Positions 18,970 to 30,164 are shown, counted from the first letter of the stretch. The stretch: DNA of 64,000 bases from Marchantia polymorpha subsp. ruderalis (GCA_037833965.1 AP031355.1:25321501-25385500), one strand, 5' to 3'. Made by a program: numbers and translations. Notes: generated by a model not told the origin, from the sequence alone.

Positions 18970-19202
18970 TGTGAGCACAAAACTGTGCTCACATGTCTTT
19001 TTAACCTTGTGAGAGTTAAAGTTTTAGATTTAAGCTCTTGCAAAATTATGCTCGGAGTTTTCTGGAAGTTTTGGTAAGATTAGGAGTTGGTGTAATAGCT
19101 AGTAGGCAAAGGTCCGGAACGGGGCTTTCAGGGCAGGGTCTCCAGCGAAGAGCCTTCGGTGAAGTTCCTTCGGAGAAAGGCCTTCGGCGAAGCAGTGAAA
19201 CC

Positions 19203-19325
19203 CTCATAACGTTTTCAATGTGTGACGCCTTGACTCAGTTAGTAACTCCTTGGAAAGAGCTCGCAACGCTCGTTCCAACGAGACCAAGAACTCTTCAAAC
19301 GGATGAGGAATCACTTAGTTGTGAG
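19203..19325 (+). repeat. Structured LTR module, E2 5' LTR copy 1
   Basis: Outer arms CTCATAAC (19203-19210) and GTTGTGAG (19318-19325; one G-T pair). Inner hairpin is TTGGAA-A-GAGC...GCTC-G-TTCCAA. Confidence 0.75.
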
Positions 19326-19522
19326 TGTCGGAAGTTACTGATGGGAAGGGTTGAGGCAAGTCCGGCTGCGAACGTCTTCGGCTCCGGACGTCTCCGGCTG
19401 CGAACATCTCCGGCTTCGGACGACTTCGCGACAACTGCGAGCAGGCCTTCGGCGAACTCAGGGTCGGCGAACTCCGAGCCGATGAACATCGTGCAAGGGC
19501 CATCGGCGAAACAGTAAACTCG

Positions 19523-19645
19523 GCATATCTTTTTCATTTGTTAACGGTTTGACTTGATTAGGGTCTTGTTGGAAAGAGCTCGCGACGCTCGTTCCAACGA
19601 AACCAAGAACTCTTCAAACGGATAAGGCGTCACTGAGTTATGAGC
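19523..19645 (+). repeat. Structured LTR module, E2 5' LTR copy 2
   Basis: The inner hairpin GTTGGAA-A-GAGC-TCGCGAC-GCTC-G-TTCCAAC is perfect apart from one mismatch. The left outer arm has decayed (GGCATATCT), while the right reads AGTTATGAGC. Confidence 0.72.
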
Positions 19646-19777
19646 GTCGAAAGCGGCGGATAGGGTAGGACAACATCGAACCGGAAGACATCGAACCGGC
19701 GAACATCGTGCCGGCGCCTTCGGCGATAACAGGTAACAGGCCTTCGGCGGTGTGCCTTCGGCATAGGGTAAAACAGG

Positions 19778-19896
19778 CATAACTTTCTCAATTCATAACG
19801 GTTTGACCCAGTTAGGGTCTCGTTGGAAAGAGCTCGACCTGGTCGTTCCAACGAGCCCACGAACTTGTGATACGGAGCTAGAATCTGTGAGTTATG
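19778..19896 (+). repeat. Structured LTR module, E2 5' LTR copy 3
   Basis: Outer arms CATAACT (19778-19784) and AGTTATG (19890-19896) are perfect. The inner arms are GTTGGAA and TTCCAAC. Confidence 0.75.
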
Positions 19897-20289
19897 GGTG
19901 TCGGGAGTGACTGTTATGGATAAGCAAAGGTGTGGTCGTGCGTCTTCGGCGGGTGGATGCCTTTGGCGGTGCGCGGAAGAGGATTCCCTCCGGCGGAGAT
20001 CGGGTGGTCAGGAATGTAGAATGTGCAGGTGTGGCAGCGGCGGCGGCGTGAAGTCAAGTGGGGGAGGCAAGACGACGGTGCATGTAGTCGTGCAAGGGGA
20101 GTAGGCAGCTACCCATCATTGCGAGTGTTGCATTTCAGGCGGGCTGTGTGTGTCTCGGCCTTAAACTTCGAAGTGGGGAGTTCGGCCTGGGAACGGAGAG
20201 CTGGTGGTGTGCGTGTGTGGAGACGGAAGTGGTGAGAGTTAGGAGGGGAGTGTGGAGAGTTCGAAGTAGGAGGAAGCAAACTCTCGTGG

Positions 20290-20570
20290 GTGGAGAGTCG
20301 TATCAGAGAGTGAAATTTGAGTGGGATCTGAGATTGAAGTGTAACATCTGTGAGTGGGATCTGAGATCAGAGTGGAAGATCTGAGAATGGGAGCTGAGAG
20401 TGAAGTGAAATCTGAGACTGAGATCTGACAGTCGGAATCTGAATTTGACACTGAAAAGGCAAAGTTGAATCTGAGAGAGGAATCTGGTGGGGTCTGAAGG
20501 TGGAAGCTGAGAAATCGACACTGAGGTCTGAGTAGGAATTGGGACTGGGACTGGAACTGGGATCTAGGAT
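20290..20570 (+). repeat. GA-rich degenerate tandem repeat in the E2 LTR
   Basis: Loose tandem variants of GAGTGGGATCTGAGATTGAA occupy this stretch with irregular spacing. The same block is in the 3' LTR at about 43932-44212. Confidence 0.6.
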
Positions 20571-20848
20571 AGACCACAGCGGCTGTGGTGTTGAAAAAGT
20601 CATCCAGAGTTGAGTTAGATCTTTATGTAACAAAGAGTTTGTCTGCTGCCCTTGTGGAGATAGCAGACAGCAAGTTATCATTTTCCGTTCTGGATAAATT
20701 GTCTGTGAACGAGCAAGTGTTTATGATCTCGTTGTCTTGGATACACTTTGAGCACATGGCTTGCGATCAGAGAAGTTAGATTATGGGAGTTCGAACCCCC
20801 ACCCGGACTACAAACGCTGAAGGGTGGGAAGGTTTGGCTCACATAAAA

Positions 20849-20866
20849 TGGTGCGTCTGCCGGGAG
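20849..20866 (+). other. E2 primer-binding site (tRNA not identified)
   Basis: TGGTGCGTCTGCCGGGAG begins 5 bp after the LTR end, the usual place and the usual TGG start. I could not match it with confidence to a specific plant tRNA 3' end. It differs from the tRNA-Asp site of E1/E3. Confidence 0.6.
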
Positions 20867-20879
20867 CTTGATCTTGTAA

Positions 20880-22370
20880 ATGCAGAATAGGACTAGATCG
20901 CACAAACCAAACCTGGAGCCAGGACTGGAGAAACCTGTTCGCAGTAGGAAGAAACCTGAGAATAAGGATATCGAGGAAGAAATTAAACTTGAGATATTTC
21001 TGAACTTAGACCTTGTTGGTGAGTCTTTGTTAGAAGGTTTAGAGATTGTAGAACCTGATAGTGAGAAGTCGGTTGAGGAATCTGCCAGCATGGCTGACGA
21101 TGGAGGGAGAGTAGGACCTCCTCCTAGTCCACCCATCGACCCACTCGTGAGGCCAAGGGGCCTGCCTATTCAGGTTCCACAGAACTTGGCAGCTGTGGTC
21201 ATACCACCCAATCTGCCTAAGTTCTATGGGACGAAGGATGAGGATCCTTCAAGGCACATGGAAAGATATGTTGAGAGGCTAGCCAGCTCTCTGATTACAG
21301 ATCCAGGGTATTTTTTAGTCTGGTTTCCTACTACCCTGGAAGGTGAGGCGTATGAGTGGTATAGGGATCATTCTGAAGGTCATTTTGGGGGATGGGATCA
21401 GATGCAAAGGGAGTTCTTGAATGAGTTTAGGCCTGAGGTGGGGCAAGGTTCTGCATTGAGAGCTTTGGCATCGTTAAAACAGGGAAGGGAAGAGGAAATC
21501 TCAGCTTACATTAGAAGATTTGATCTGGTTTGTGCGCGTTTTGTGGGTACAATGCTCAATGACGATACGCTGAGACAATTTTTTATCCAAGGCTTTTTCA
21601 AATCTGGGACCATCCGAGGGGTGCTGGAGAGAAGCCCTCAAACTCTTGCTGAGGCCAAGATGGCTGCCAGGGAGATAGAGAATATTGACAAGGACTATGA
21701 TAGATTGTGGAGGAAGGAGGATGAATCCATTCCTCAGTTCATCCCAATTCGTCCAAGAGCAATGGAAGGAGACTCAGGTAGGCATAGGGGTCAAGCTCCC
21801 TATTCTCTCATTGAGTCAATTTCGCATACCAGAGAGCCAGCACCTGTTTTAGCATTGCCAGCCCCTACTGTAGATCCTAACCTGGCAGATGTAGAGAAAA
21901 GATTAAATGCTAGCCAAGTGGGCTTTCAAGAGACCATGATGAAGCAAATGCAAAATATTACAGATCAGATGGCCTTGATGATCAGGAGTCAACAGCCAGG
22001 GCCTCCTCCTCCAGTCGAGTCAGGTAGACATTCATCAAGCATGTGGTGTGTCCAATGTGGTCAATCTGGACATACCAGGCAATTTTGTAGGGTGGTGCCA
22101 AACCGTGACAACAGAATGAGCGGTGGCCCACCTGTGCAACACCAAAGGGGCCAAGGACCAAATTACCAAGGTCAAAACGGGAACAGAGGACCTTCTAGGG
22201 TTCAGGATGGTCAGAACATGGAGAGAAAAGAATTACATGCATTTTGTGGTAGGTGGCACTATCCAGGTCAGTGTTGGTCTGAGGTTGGGGTTAATGGGTG
22301 TAGTAATTGTGGAGGTAGTCATCCTTCTGACCAATGTCGGCAGCCAGATAAAGTTATTAGGATGCCTTAG
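20880..22370 (+). CDS. gag: E2 gag polyprotein (capsid and one zinc knuckle)
   Basis: A 496-codon frame from ATG 20880, just downstream of the primer site. A charged N-terminus and a Pro-rich stretch precede the capsid domain (LPKFYGTKDEDPSRHMERYV, WFPTTLEGEAYEWYRD, FLNEFRPEVGQGSALRALAS). A single CX2CX4HX4C knuckle, CVQCGQSGHTRQFC (about 22049), follows. A second Cys-rich stretch near the end (CSNCGGSHPSDQC) lacks the canonical spacing. The frame stops at TAG 22368-22370 and then stays open in the same frame into pro-pol. The context (TAG-CCT-ACT) is not a known readthrough signal, so this stop may be a CAG to TAG mutation rather than a programmed one. Confidence 0.85.
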   Translation: MQNRTRSHKPNLEPGLEKPVRSRKKPENKDIEEEIKLEIFLNLDLVGESLLEGLEIVEPDSEKSVEESASMADDGGRVGPPPSPPIDPLVRPRGLPIQVPQNLAAVVIPPNLPKFYGTKDEDPSRHMERYVERLASSLITDPGYFLVWFPTTLEGEAYEWYRDHSEGHFGGWDQMQREFLNEFRPEVGQGSALRALASLKQGREEEISAYIRRFDLVCARFVGTMLNDDTLRQFFIQGFFKSGTIRGVLERSPQTLAEAKMAAREIENIDKDYDRLWRKEDESIPQFIPIRPRAMEGDSGRHRGQAPYSLIESISHTREPAPVLALPAPTVDPNLADVEKRLNASQVGFQETMMKQMQNITDQMALMIRSQQPGPPPPVESGRHSSSMWCVQCGQSGHTRQFCRVVPNRDNRMSGGPPVQHQRGQGPNYQGQNGNRGPSRVQDGQNMERKELHAFCGRWHYPGQCWSEVGVNGCSNCGGSHPSDQCRQPDKVIRMP

Positions 22371-25300
22371 CCTACTGTTAGTCCTTACCAGGCGAGAGAA
22401 AATATGAGGGGTGCAAGACCGCAGAATGAGCATTCTAACAATCTTAGACCTCCTAACTTGTATTATGATCATGAAAACAGCAAACAGACATTCAATTCAC
22501 CTGTTGGACTGCAGACAATGAACAGATATATTCCTATCCAGAGTGAACCACGAGATGAACCTCGTAATGACAACAGAAAACAGGTTTCTTTTGCAGATCC
22601 ATGTTCTTCAAACTCTCAAGATGCTAGGTTTGCAAACGATGATGGAGATGTCCAACGTAGTAGTTCTGATCTTGGTAAGGGGATAGTCAAACAAGGGCAG
22701 AATCAGTGGCCTCCACATACTAACCTGATTACTTATAAGTTGAAAAATTCGGATGATGTGATTATGCATGAAGCTCCGGCCCTTGCTGTCACCACCAGAG
22801 CTGTGCATCGCAAGATGCAAACTGAGAAAAATGAAGATGAGCAAGGGGAGACTTCATCTGAGGAGCCTCCTCATCTCTCTGATCTTGAGAGAGTGGCGAG
22901 GAGAGCAAGGAGGACTACAAGGGCAGAGGAGAAAAGAAATGAGATTCTGCATGATGCAGAAGTGCCACCTGTCACGCAAGATTCAGAAAGTAATGAACCA
23001 AGAGAGTGGGAAGGACCGGGGATTCCCATGAAAGAGTGGGAGGACATGAGATGTCAGAGAAGGAGAGAGTCGGAGAAGTACAATTTGTGGTCAGATCTGA
23101 GTTCGCTGAAGGCGGACATTACTTTTGGTCAGCTGCTGGAAATATCTCCCATTGCTCGTAAGACCTTGAAGGAGGGCATTCCAGTGCATAGAAGGAGTAG
23201 AAAGACGAAGACTAGAGTCGCTGCTAGAGTTCATTTGCAAAAAGGAAGTCAAGATGTCAAACCTGTGGAGATAGAGGTGATAGTGGTAGACAAGGTGATT
23301 CCCAATGTATTAGTTGATGGGGGTAGTAATTTGAACATCCTACCCGAACACACCATGAGAAGGTTAGGTTTGAATCTGACAGGCCCCTCACCTTTCATTA
23401 TCAATATGGCCAATCAGACTTCAGCTGTACCAGTGGGGATGATTAAAGATTGCCGGCTGTCCACTGGTGGTGAGGAGTACATTGTCACATTTCATGTGAT
23501 TAAGATGCATTCGAACAGGGACACTTTCCCTATTCTATTGGGCAGACCTTGGTTGAGAATGGCTAATGCAATTGTGGATTGGGGAGGACTGAAGCCATCA
23601 ATCACATATGGTCCTCTAGATAACAGAGTCAAGGTGTCAATAGGGTCATTAGATGGAAGGGTGAGAGAGGATCCTGAGTTATCTTCAGGGAAGGAAGAAG
23701 AGAAAAACGAGGCCAAGTGTGATGACACTTTAGTGGGAGTGGTTCATTTGAATGACAGAAAAAATAGATTAGATGTAGGATCAGGTAGCTTGGGTCCTAG
23801 TTTTTACAGTAGAAGCGAGGATGGAGAGTTTGCTCAGTGGTTGAGAGATTATCCTGAGTCAGGTTGTGACGCCATGATGATTTCTCATCACAAAATTTTC
23901 GAGAAGGAGGTGATCAGTTCACAGCGAGAAGAGTATCTGTTGCTAGAACCATGTGAGGTTCTTATGGAGGAAGAGTGGATACATGGAGGTCTCACTCCAT
24001 GGTTGGACGAGTTGGATATTACTGAGGTGGATTCGGTGCATGTTGATGGAACTCAAGAGGAGGAGACTACTGTGAAAAATGCGAAGTTGGAGGAACCCTT
24101 GCATTTCAAGACTACATCAACCGGAATTCTGGTGGGCCAAGACGTCAGGGACTATCCTCAGGTCCCTCCTGATTGGTATCAAAGCTCAGAGGAACACACT
24201 CATGTGGCGGAGGAAGACTGGAAATATGTGGAGGTGTCCATCAGAGGAGGAGAGCTGAAGCAAATGAAGATGGGTTCCAAGCTAGGAGAGGATGAGATAC
24301 AGAAGTATGGTGAGTTGGTGGACGAATTCAGTGATACCTTTGCTTGGTCGTATGATGAGTTGAAGGGAGTACCTCGTGAAATGGTGGAGCATCGGATTTC
24401 GCTGGTCCCTGGAGCTAAGCCTATTAGACAGAAGGAGAGAAGGATGAACCCACAGTTACAGTTGTTAGTTCGAGCAGAATTGGAGAGATTACTCAAAGCT
24501 GGATTCATTAAGCCTGTAGAGATCACGGATTGGGTTTCTCCTATGGTTTTGGTCAAGAAGAAGAATGGGAAACTTAGAGTGTGTGTGGATTATAGGAAGC
24601 TGAATGCCTGTACTGAGAAGGATCACTTTCCTTTACCTTTTATCACTCTGCTTTTGGAAGAAGTTGGGGGTCATGCGAGGTACACGTTCATGGATGGATA
24701 TGCTGGCTACAATCAGATTTCCATAGCTGTACAGGATGTTCATAAGACGGCCTTCACAACTCCGTGGGGAACTTTTGTATGGGTTGTTATGCCTTTCGGA
24801 CTGTGCAATGCACCAGCCACATTCCAAAGGTTGGTGATGTATGTTTTCACGGATCTGTTATACAAGTCTATGACAGTTTTTGTGGACGATTTTAGCACTC
24901 AGTCAAGTGCTGGTGAGCATCTGCAGTGTGTTAGACAAGCTCTCATTAGATGTAGAAGAATGCAGCTAGCACTGAATCCTGAGAAGACTTTCCTAGGTGT
25001 TCAGAGAGGAGTTCTTTTGGGTTATGTCGTGAGTGAGAAGGGAAGAGAACCGGATCCTGATAAGATTGCAGTCATTGAAGGATTGGCAACTCCCACGAAT
25101 GCTAAGGGTGTAGCCAAGTTATTGGGACATGTAGGGTGGTATAGAGAGTTGATTCCTGACTTTGCCAAGATTGTAGTGCCTATTACTCAATTGTTGAGGA
25201 AGGAGAATAGGTTCGAGTGGACAGATGCCTGTCAGGAAGCCTTTGAAGAGTTGAAGTCCAGGTTGAGTACTTATCCGGTGTTGAGGCCTCCTGACTGGAG

Positions 25301-25523
25301 TATGCCTTTTCACGTTTTCTGTGATGCAAGTAGTGTAGCAGTGGGTAGTGCGTTGTGTCAGTCTACAGGAGAGAAGGGGAAGGACTTGCCAATCGCTTAT
25401 GCCAGTAGGCAGTTGAATCCAGCGGAGAGAAACTATTCTACGACCGAGAGGGAGTGCTTGGCCATGGTTTTTTCTGTCAAGAAGTTTAGACATTATCTGA
25501 TCTGTAATCCAGTCGTTTTTTTT
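22371..25523 (+). pseudogene. pol: E2 protease, reverse transcriptase, RNase H (ends in a frameshift)
   Basis: In frame with gag. Residues below count from the first ATG at 22404. The protease active site is VLVDGGSNLNILP (about residue 302; DGG in place of the commoner DSG/DTG), with LLGRPWL downstream. RT shows FMDGYAGYNQISI (about 762), MPFGLCNAPATFQRLV and catalytic VFVDDF (about 825). RNase H begins VFCDASSVAVGSAL (about 971). The frame runs into a T8 homopolymer (25516-25523). There it shifts and meets TGA 25527-25529, while the correct frame continues from 25524 with VDHMAIKYL. That is a single-base indel in an otherwise intact polyprotein. Confidence 0.87.
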
Positions 25524-26653
25524 CGTTGATCATATGGCAATCAAATATCTGGTGAACAAGGCGGAGCTTAGTGGAAGATTGGCCAGGTGGGTTTTATTGC
25601 TGGAGGAATTTGACTACACTGTGGAGTATAAACCTGGTCGCATGCACTTGCAGGCCGACCATCTATCCAGGCTGTCGGAGAATGTAGGGACCAGTCCATT
25701 AGATGATAGATTGATAGATGATAGTCTTTTTGTAGTGACAGCTCAGCCAGAATGGTACGCTGGAATAGTAGAGTTTTTGACAACTCAGCAGTTGTCAGGT
25801 GATTGGACTAAGGAGGAAAGGAGGAAGGTGAGAGTCAACAGTAGACATTTTGCAGTGATTGGCCACAGATTATTTAGAAGGGGAGCTGATGGTGTTCTGA
25901 GAAGATGTGTGTCAGAAGTGGAGGTTCCCGCAATTTTAGAGGCTTGCCACGACAGTGCTTGTGGGGGACATTTCTCTGGCCAACTTACAGGTCAGAAAAT
26001 ACTTAGAGCGGGATACTTCTGGCCTAGGTTGTTTAGGGACTCTCATGAATATGTGAAGCGCTGTGATGCCTGTCAGAGGTATGCTAGGAATGACCTTCGA
26101 ATGGAGATGCCTCTACACGTTTCATTGCCACTTGTACCTTTTGAAAAATGGGGAATTGATTATATCGGTGAGATTCATCCTCATTCGTCAAAAGGCATGG
26201 CTTACATCATAGTTGCCACAGAATACTTGACAAAGTGGGCGGAAGCGAAGGCAGTGAAGACAAATACGGCTGCTCATGCTGCCACATTCATGTACGAAAA
26301 CATCATTTCAAGGTTTGGATGTCCCAAGATTCTGGTTAGCGATAGGGGCAGGCACTTCTTGAATGAGATGTTTCAAGAATTAACAGATAGGTTTGAGATA
26401 GATCACAGAAAAACTACTCCATATCATCCACAAACCAATGGTCAGACAGAGCGAGTCAATGGGACTCTGGTGAGTGTTCTTCGCAAAACGGTGGTTGACT
26501 CAAAAAGGGATTGGGACACCAAGCTGACAGCAGCATTGTGGGCTTATCGGACAACTTTCAAGGTGACAACCCAGGCAACGCCGTTTTCGTCAGTGTATGG
26601 ATTGGAGGCCACTCTCCCCATCAAATTCGAGGTGGAATCACTCCGAGTTGCGT
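25524..26653 (+). pseudogene. pol: E2 end of RNase H and integrase, 5' part (cut by E3)
   Basis: Continues pol after the frameshift with NKAELSGRLARWVLLLEEFDY and HLQADHLSRL. The integrase HHCC finger follows (H-DSACGGH...CDACQRY, about 25950-26080). The DDE core has WGIDYIGEIHP (about 26150), VSDRGRHF (about 26336) and NGQTERVNG (about 26440). E3 inserted after codon V-A at 26653; the remaining integrase C-terminus is at 42161-42506. Confidence 0.88.
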
Positions 26654-27546
26654 TGTAATAACCCACCAAAGGCTAAAACTGCAGTATGGTGGTAAAAAGA
26701 TCGAACCCACAGGGACAGAGGCAACACACAGAGTAAAAGTGTCACGTTTAACAAACTTTTGGTAGAGTTTGAATTCTAGGCGACTGTCACTCCCAGAAAT
26801 ACTGCAGTGCTCGACTCGGAGGCTCGACTCGGAGGAGGATCTCAACTCGGAGGATGCTCGGAGGATGCACGGTACAGCTTGGTCACTCAACACACACACA
26901 CACACCTGAAACTGGCAAAAAGCACAACTCGGAGGTCGGTCAGGACCTCCGCTTCGGATTTCAGGAGGAAAGTGTCTCGCAAGTTCACTCAGAGGTTCTG
27001 CAGGAAGTGCCTCCCACTCCGGCTTTTACTGCCCTTCCGCCAGGAACTAGCGGGGGTACCCGGACTGGACTTCTCACTTCGGAACGAAGCCTCTACGTAC
27101 GCCGTGGACGTCACCCTCGACTATCACACAAAACGCAGGGAGTGCAGACCCGACTGAGAACTTACTGAAAACACGATCCAGTAACACACACACAACCTGA
27201 ATTACAAACCAAGGTTTACACAAAGTAATGAAACTTCACATTGGCATTCAGGGGAAACTTCCCGTAGGAGTACAATCAGGATATGTCACTCGAAGGAGTA
27301 AGGGGGAACTGTTCAAGTATCTAACTCGCAGCCGGCTCTGAGTATCAGAAATCACCCGCAGGTGCAGATCCGCACTACTCAAGTCTCTAACCGGGTACTA
27401 GCTCTGAACATTCAGCCGAAGGCCTTCAACTACAACATACGGTAACTTCGCTATGCTGCAGCTTCCCTACGTGGTGCCAGGACCAAAATGCACAAACACG
27501 CCAAGAAAGTGAGTTCCTGATCTGCACTTCCGAACTGGAAGAGTCC

Positions 27547-27576
27547 CAAGGCAAAACGCCTTGATCTACTTTATAC
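27547..27576 (-). promoter_or_regulatory. E3 3' LTR TATA box and hairpin
   Basis: Minus-strand TATAAAG at 27569-27575 is followed by the hairpin CAAGGC-GTTTT-GCCTTG at 27547-27563. Confidence 0.6.
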
Positions 27577-27608
27577 CCTCAAAAGATCCTAACTAGCACT
27601 ACGCTATC

Positions 27609-30164
27609 CTATCTACCACTCGCAGTATCTGCGCGAAACCAAACTACTCTACTGCACTCAGCAGATCCGGTGCTGCGCCTCCTGCGCGCCGGACTGCTCC
27701 GCTTACTGTCTCTACCTTGCCAGTCTTCCGACCGGCTGCGTAACCCCAGGCGTCGGAGCGCTGTGGTGACTTCCGACTGCAAGTGCGCCATAGTGTCGCG
27801 CGCACCCGACAAGAAGGTTTCTAATTTTCTCGCCACTCGCCGCCGACTCCGACTGTCACCTTCCGTCAATGCCGCCGCCCGAAGCTCGAACTCCCTGAGT
27901 GTGATCCTCTCTTGGGCTGCCACCTCCCAATGGGTGTATCCTTTTAGACAACGAGTCACCTGTGCCGCCAACTCTCCTCGTGCCCTGCAGCTGCTCTCCA
28001 CCTCTGCCAGCTGCATTTCCAATCCCGCACGTTGTGCCCTCAATTCCGAGCACTCGGATTGCAAGTTGCACAACAACTCCTCATCCTCCTTGCGGGCTCT
28101 TTGACTTTCTTCTAAGGCGCGCGTTTGGCGCGCAAGCTCGGCTGCTAGGACTTTGTTCTGTCTCCGCTCCTCCTGCAATTCCGACTCGATCTTTGCCCGT
28201 ATTAGCTCGGCCTCCGCCTGACTCTTCGTCGCCGCATCCTCCTTCTGCTGCTGCAAGGCTTGGTATAGCTTCTGGGTGACCGCCAGGTGTTGTCGGAGGG
28301 CGGTGTTCCTTTCCACATATACTTGGCAACTAGAGGCCCACTTTGCCACCTTGATCCTCGTCCTTCGCCTGATAGTCTCCACATAAGACTGCGGTTTTAA
28401 GGCACTTGCGTATTTGGATGTCTTGCGATCCAGATATCGCAGGAGTGGAACTATCTGTTCGCACAGCACCCCTGTTGGCGTTTTCTGCACCGAATCCTCT
28501 TCTTGCTCTTCCGAGCTCGTCTCATCCTCAGTCTCGAGGATCTCAGTCGCCACCGAATCCCTTGGCGACTCCCTGGAACTGTGGCGCGCAGCAGCTTCCG
28601 CTGCGACTGCTGCTCCACTGCCTGCTAAAATATCCAGGGCTGTGGGAGATCCCACTGCTTGAGCCCCTGTTCCGGCTCGATCTTCGGTTTGTGAAGGGGT
28701 CGACGCCGCAGTGACTTTTGTCACTCTTGCACCGCCCGCTTCTGCTGCCTGTCCTTCCGGCGCAATCTGCGCGGAAGGTGTCCTTGCTGAAGGTGCGTCC
28801 GCCGAAGGCGTCCGCACACTGGTCGTTGGCCCCATCCGTCTCGCAGTCGGCGAATCCGGCTGACTCTCTGTTGTCCGACTCGCAGTCGGCCGACCAGCAG
28901 TTGTCCGACTGGGAGTCGGATACACCCTGCGCGTCTTGACTCCACTTGGCCTGCTTGTTGGGGGCGTTCTTCCAGAAGTGCCTTCCGCCGAAGACGACCC
29001 TTTGAGGATTGTTGGCTCGTCAGCCAAACTCTCTTCTGCTTCCGGCCTGCTGTCCGGTTCAACGCGCCGTTCAGTTGGCCTTCCTTCCGCTTGTCGACCT
29101 TCAGTCATCCGACTCGCAGTCGGCCGGCTGTCAGTCCGTCCATCTCCTCCCGAAGGCCGTGGTGCCTTCTGTGCAGAGGTTTCTGCCGTCTTCCCTAGGA
29201 CCTGAGCAATTATCTCTTCCTGTGTGAGATTCCGCCGGGTCGGAGTTCGCCTGGTCTCCTCAGTAACAGTTGGCATTCTGCGTGCCCTCTGTTTTGGTCG
29301 ACTATGAGGCTCGGGGGTGGGCCGACCACGAGTCGGCGCAGCTGGTACTTCCGGCTGCCTGTCCTCAGGTCTCTCATCCCACTTCCGCTTGCGCGGAATG
29401 CGCTCACTTCGACGTTCTTCTGCTGCTCTGGCTGGAGCCGGAGCCGGAGGCGTACTGGCAGGTTCCTCGTCCGGATCCGTGTCTACTTCGGCCTCCCTCG
29501 AATATCTACCTGGATAAGACCGGCTCAGCTGCGGAAACCGAGTTTTCTCAGCATTCGTCAAACATCCCATCGCCCGGTAAAACACGATTAAGTAAGGCGA
29601 TAGATGATTGAGCGTTCCTCCCCTCTCTTCTTGCGCATGTTGGCGCGTCACCTTCCACAGGAGCCGTGCCCAATGCACCGGAGCTCCTGACAACACTAGC
29701 TCCACGAACTCTACCTGCCAACCATGCATGTAAGCGGTCTTGGTCGGCTGCAATATCTGCAGCAATGCTGTCGCGACATTTCTCCGCAATCGATCCTTGT
29801 AATCCCGAGTCCGGAAACCGTTCTTGGGATGTCTAGCCACCTTGAAGAGCTCATTGTAAGAGACTTCTTCCTCCTGGGACACTTTCACGCTGTCGGCCTC
29901 GAAGAGGAGATCCCCTTCCTCGCCGGCACACCTGCCCAACACCTGCGCCCAATTGCAAATTTCCCATCTCTCTGGGTGTGGGCGAAATCCGCGAGAAGGC
30001 TTGTGTCTCTCTTGCAGATACTCGCGCACCATCTCCGGACACGTCCAATTCCACCCCCAGAGGAGAAAATCGAGCTTCAGCCTCGTCAGCACATCTTGAA
30101 ATGCGCGTAGACCGATCTGCGGCACCCTGAGTGGAGACACTCGCAGTTGGGGAACCTTCGACAT
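27609..30164 (-). CDS. LTR (U3)-encoded ORF, E3 3' LTR copy
   Basis: 851 residues from the ATG at 30164 (MSKVPQ). The frame begins 6 codons earlier only through a non-ATG codon. N-terminal domain about residues 1-235, Pro/Ser/Arg-rich variable middle about 235-560, acidic ETEDETSSEEQEEDS stretch, then long coiled coil to the RRRRSTGSAEC tail. The middle holds CCGACT-NNN-AGTCGG hairpins (for example 28875-28889). The amino-acid sequence is identical to the 5' LTR copy. The position is in U3, downstream of pol. No similarity to a known protein family recognised. Confidence 0.78.
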   Translation of the reverse strand: MSKVPQLRVSPLRVPQIGLRAFQDVLTRLKLDFLLWGWNWTCPEMVREYLQERHKPSRGFRPHPERWEICNWAQVLGRCAGEEGDLLFEADSVKVSQEEEVSYNELFKVARHPKNGFRTRDYKDRLRRNVATALLQILQPTKTAYMHGWQVEFVELVLSGAPVHWARLLWKVTRQHAQEERGGTLNHLSPYLIVFYRAMGCLTNAEKTRFPQLSRSYPGRYSREAEVDTDPDEEPASTPPAPAPARAAEERRSERIPRKRKWDERPEDRQPEVPAAPTRGRPTPEPHSRPKQRARRMPTVTEETRRTPTRRNLTQEEIIAQVLGKTAETSAQKAPRPSGGDGRTDSRPTASRMTEGRQAEGRPTERRVEPDSRPEAEESLADEPTILKGSSSAEGTSGRTPPTSRPSGVKTRRVYPTPSRTTAGRPTASRTTESQPDSPTARRMGPTTSVRTPSADAPSARTPSAQIAPEGQAAEAGGARVTKVTAASTPSQTEDRAGTGAQAVGSPTALDILAGSGAAVAAEAAARHSSRESPRDSVATEILETEDETSSEEQEEDSVQKTPTGVLCEQIVPLLRYLDRKTSKYASALKPQSYVETIRRRTRIKVAKWASSCQVYVERNTALRQHLAVTQKLYQALQQQKEDAATKSQAEAELIRAKIESELQEERRQNKVLAAELARQTRALEESQRARKEDEELLCNLQSECSELRAQRAGLEMQLAEVESSCRARGELAAQVTRCLKGYTHWEVAAQERITLREFELRAAALTEGDSRSRRRVARKLETFLSGARDTMAHLQSEVTTALRRLGLRSRSEDWQGRDSKRSSPARRRRSTGSAECSRVVWFRADTASGR

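Larger units (their letters stand above)
18970..20843 (+). mobile_element. E2 5' LTR
   Basis: Starts with the perfect inverted repeat TGTGAGCAC-AAAACT-GTGCTCACA and ends GGCTCACA. It contains three copies of the structured module, CGCC-TTC-GGCG hairpins and a GA-rich degenerate repeat. No U3 ORF comparable to that of E1/E3 is present. Confidence 0.92.

Noticed and set aside
20780-20815. tRNA-like B-box (AGTTCGAACCCCC) at the E2 LTR end, and GGTTCGA strings near E1/E3 LTR ends
   Set aside because: No A box at the right distance and no cloverleaf. The match is only about 10 bp.
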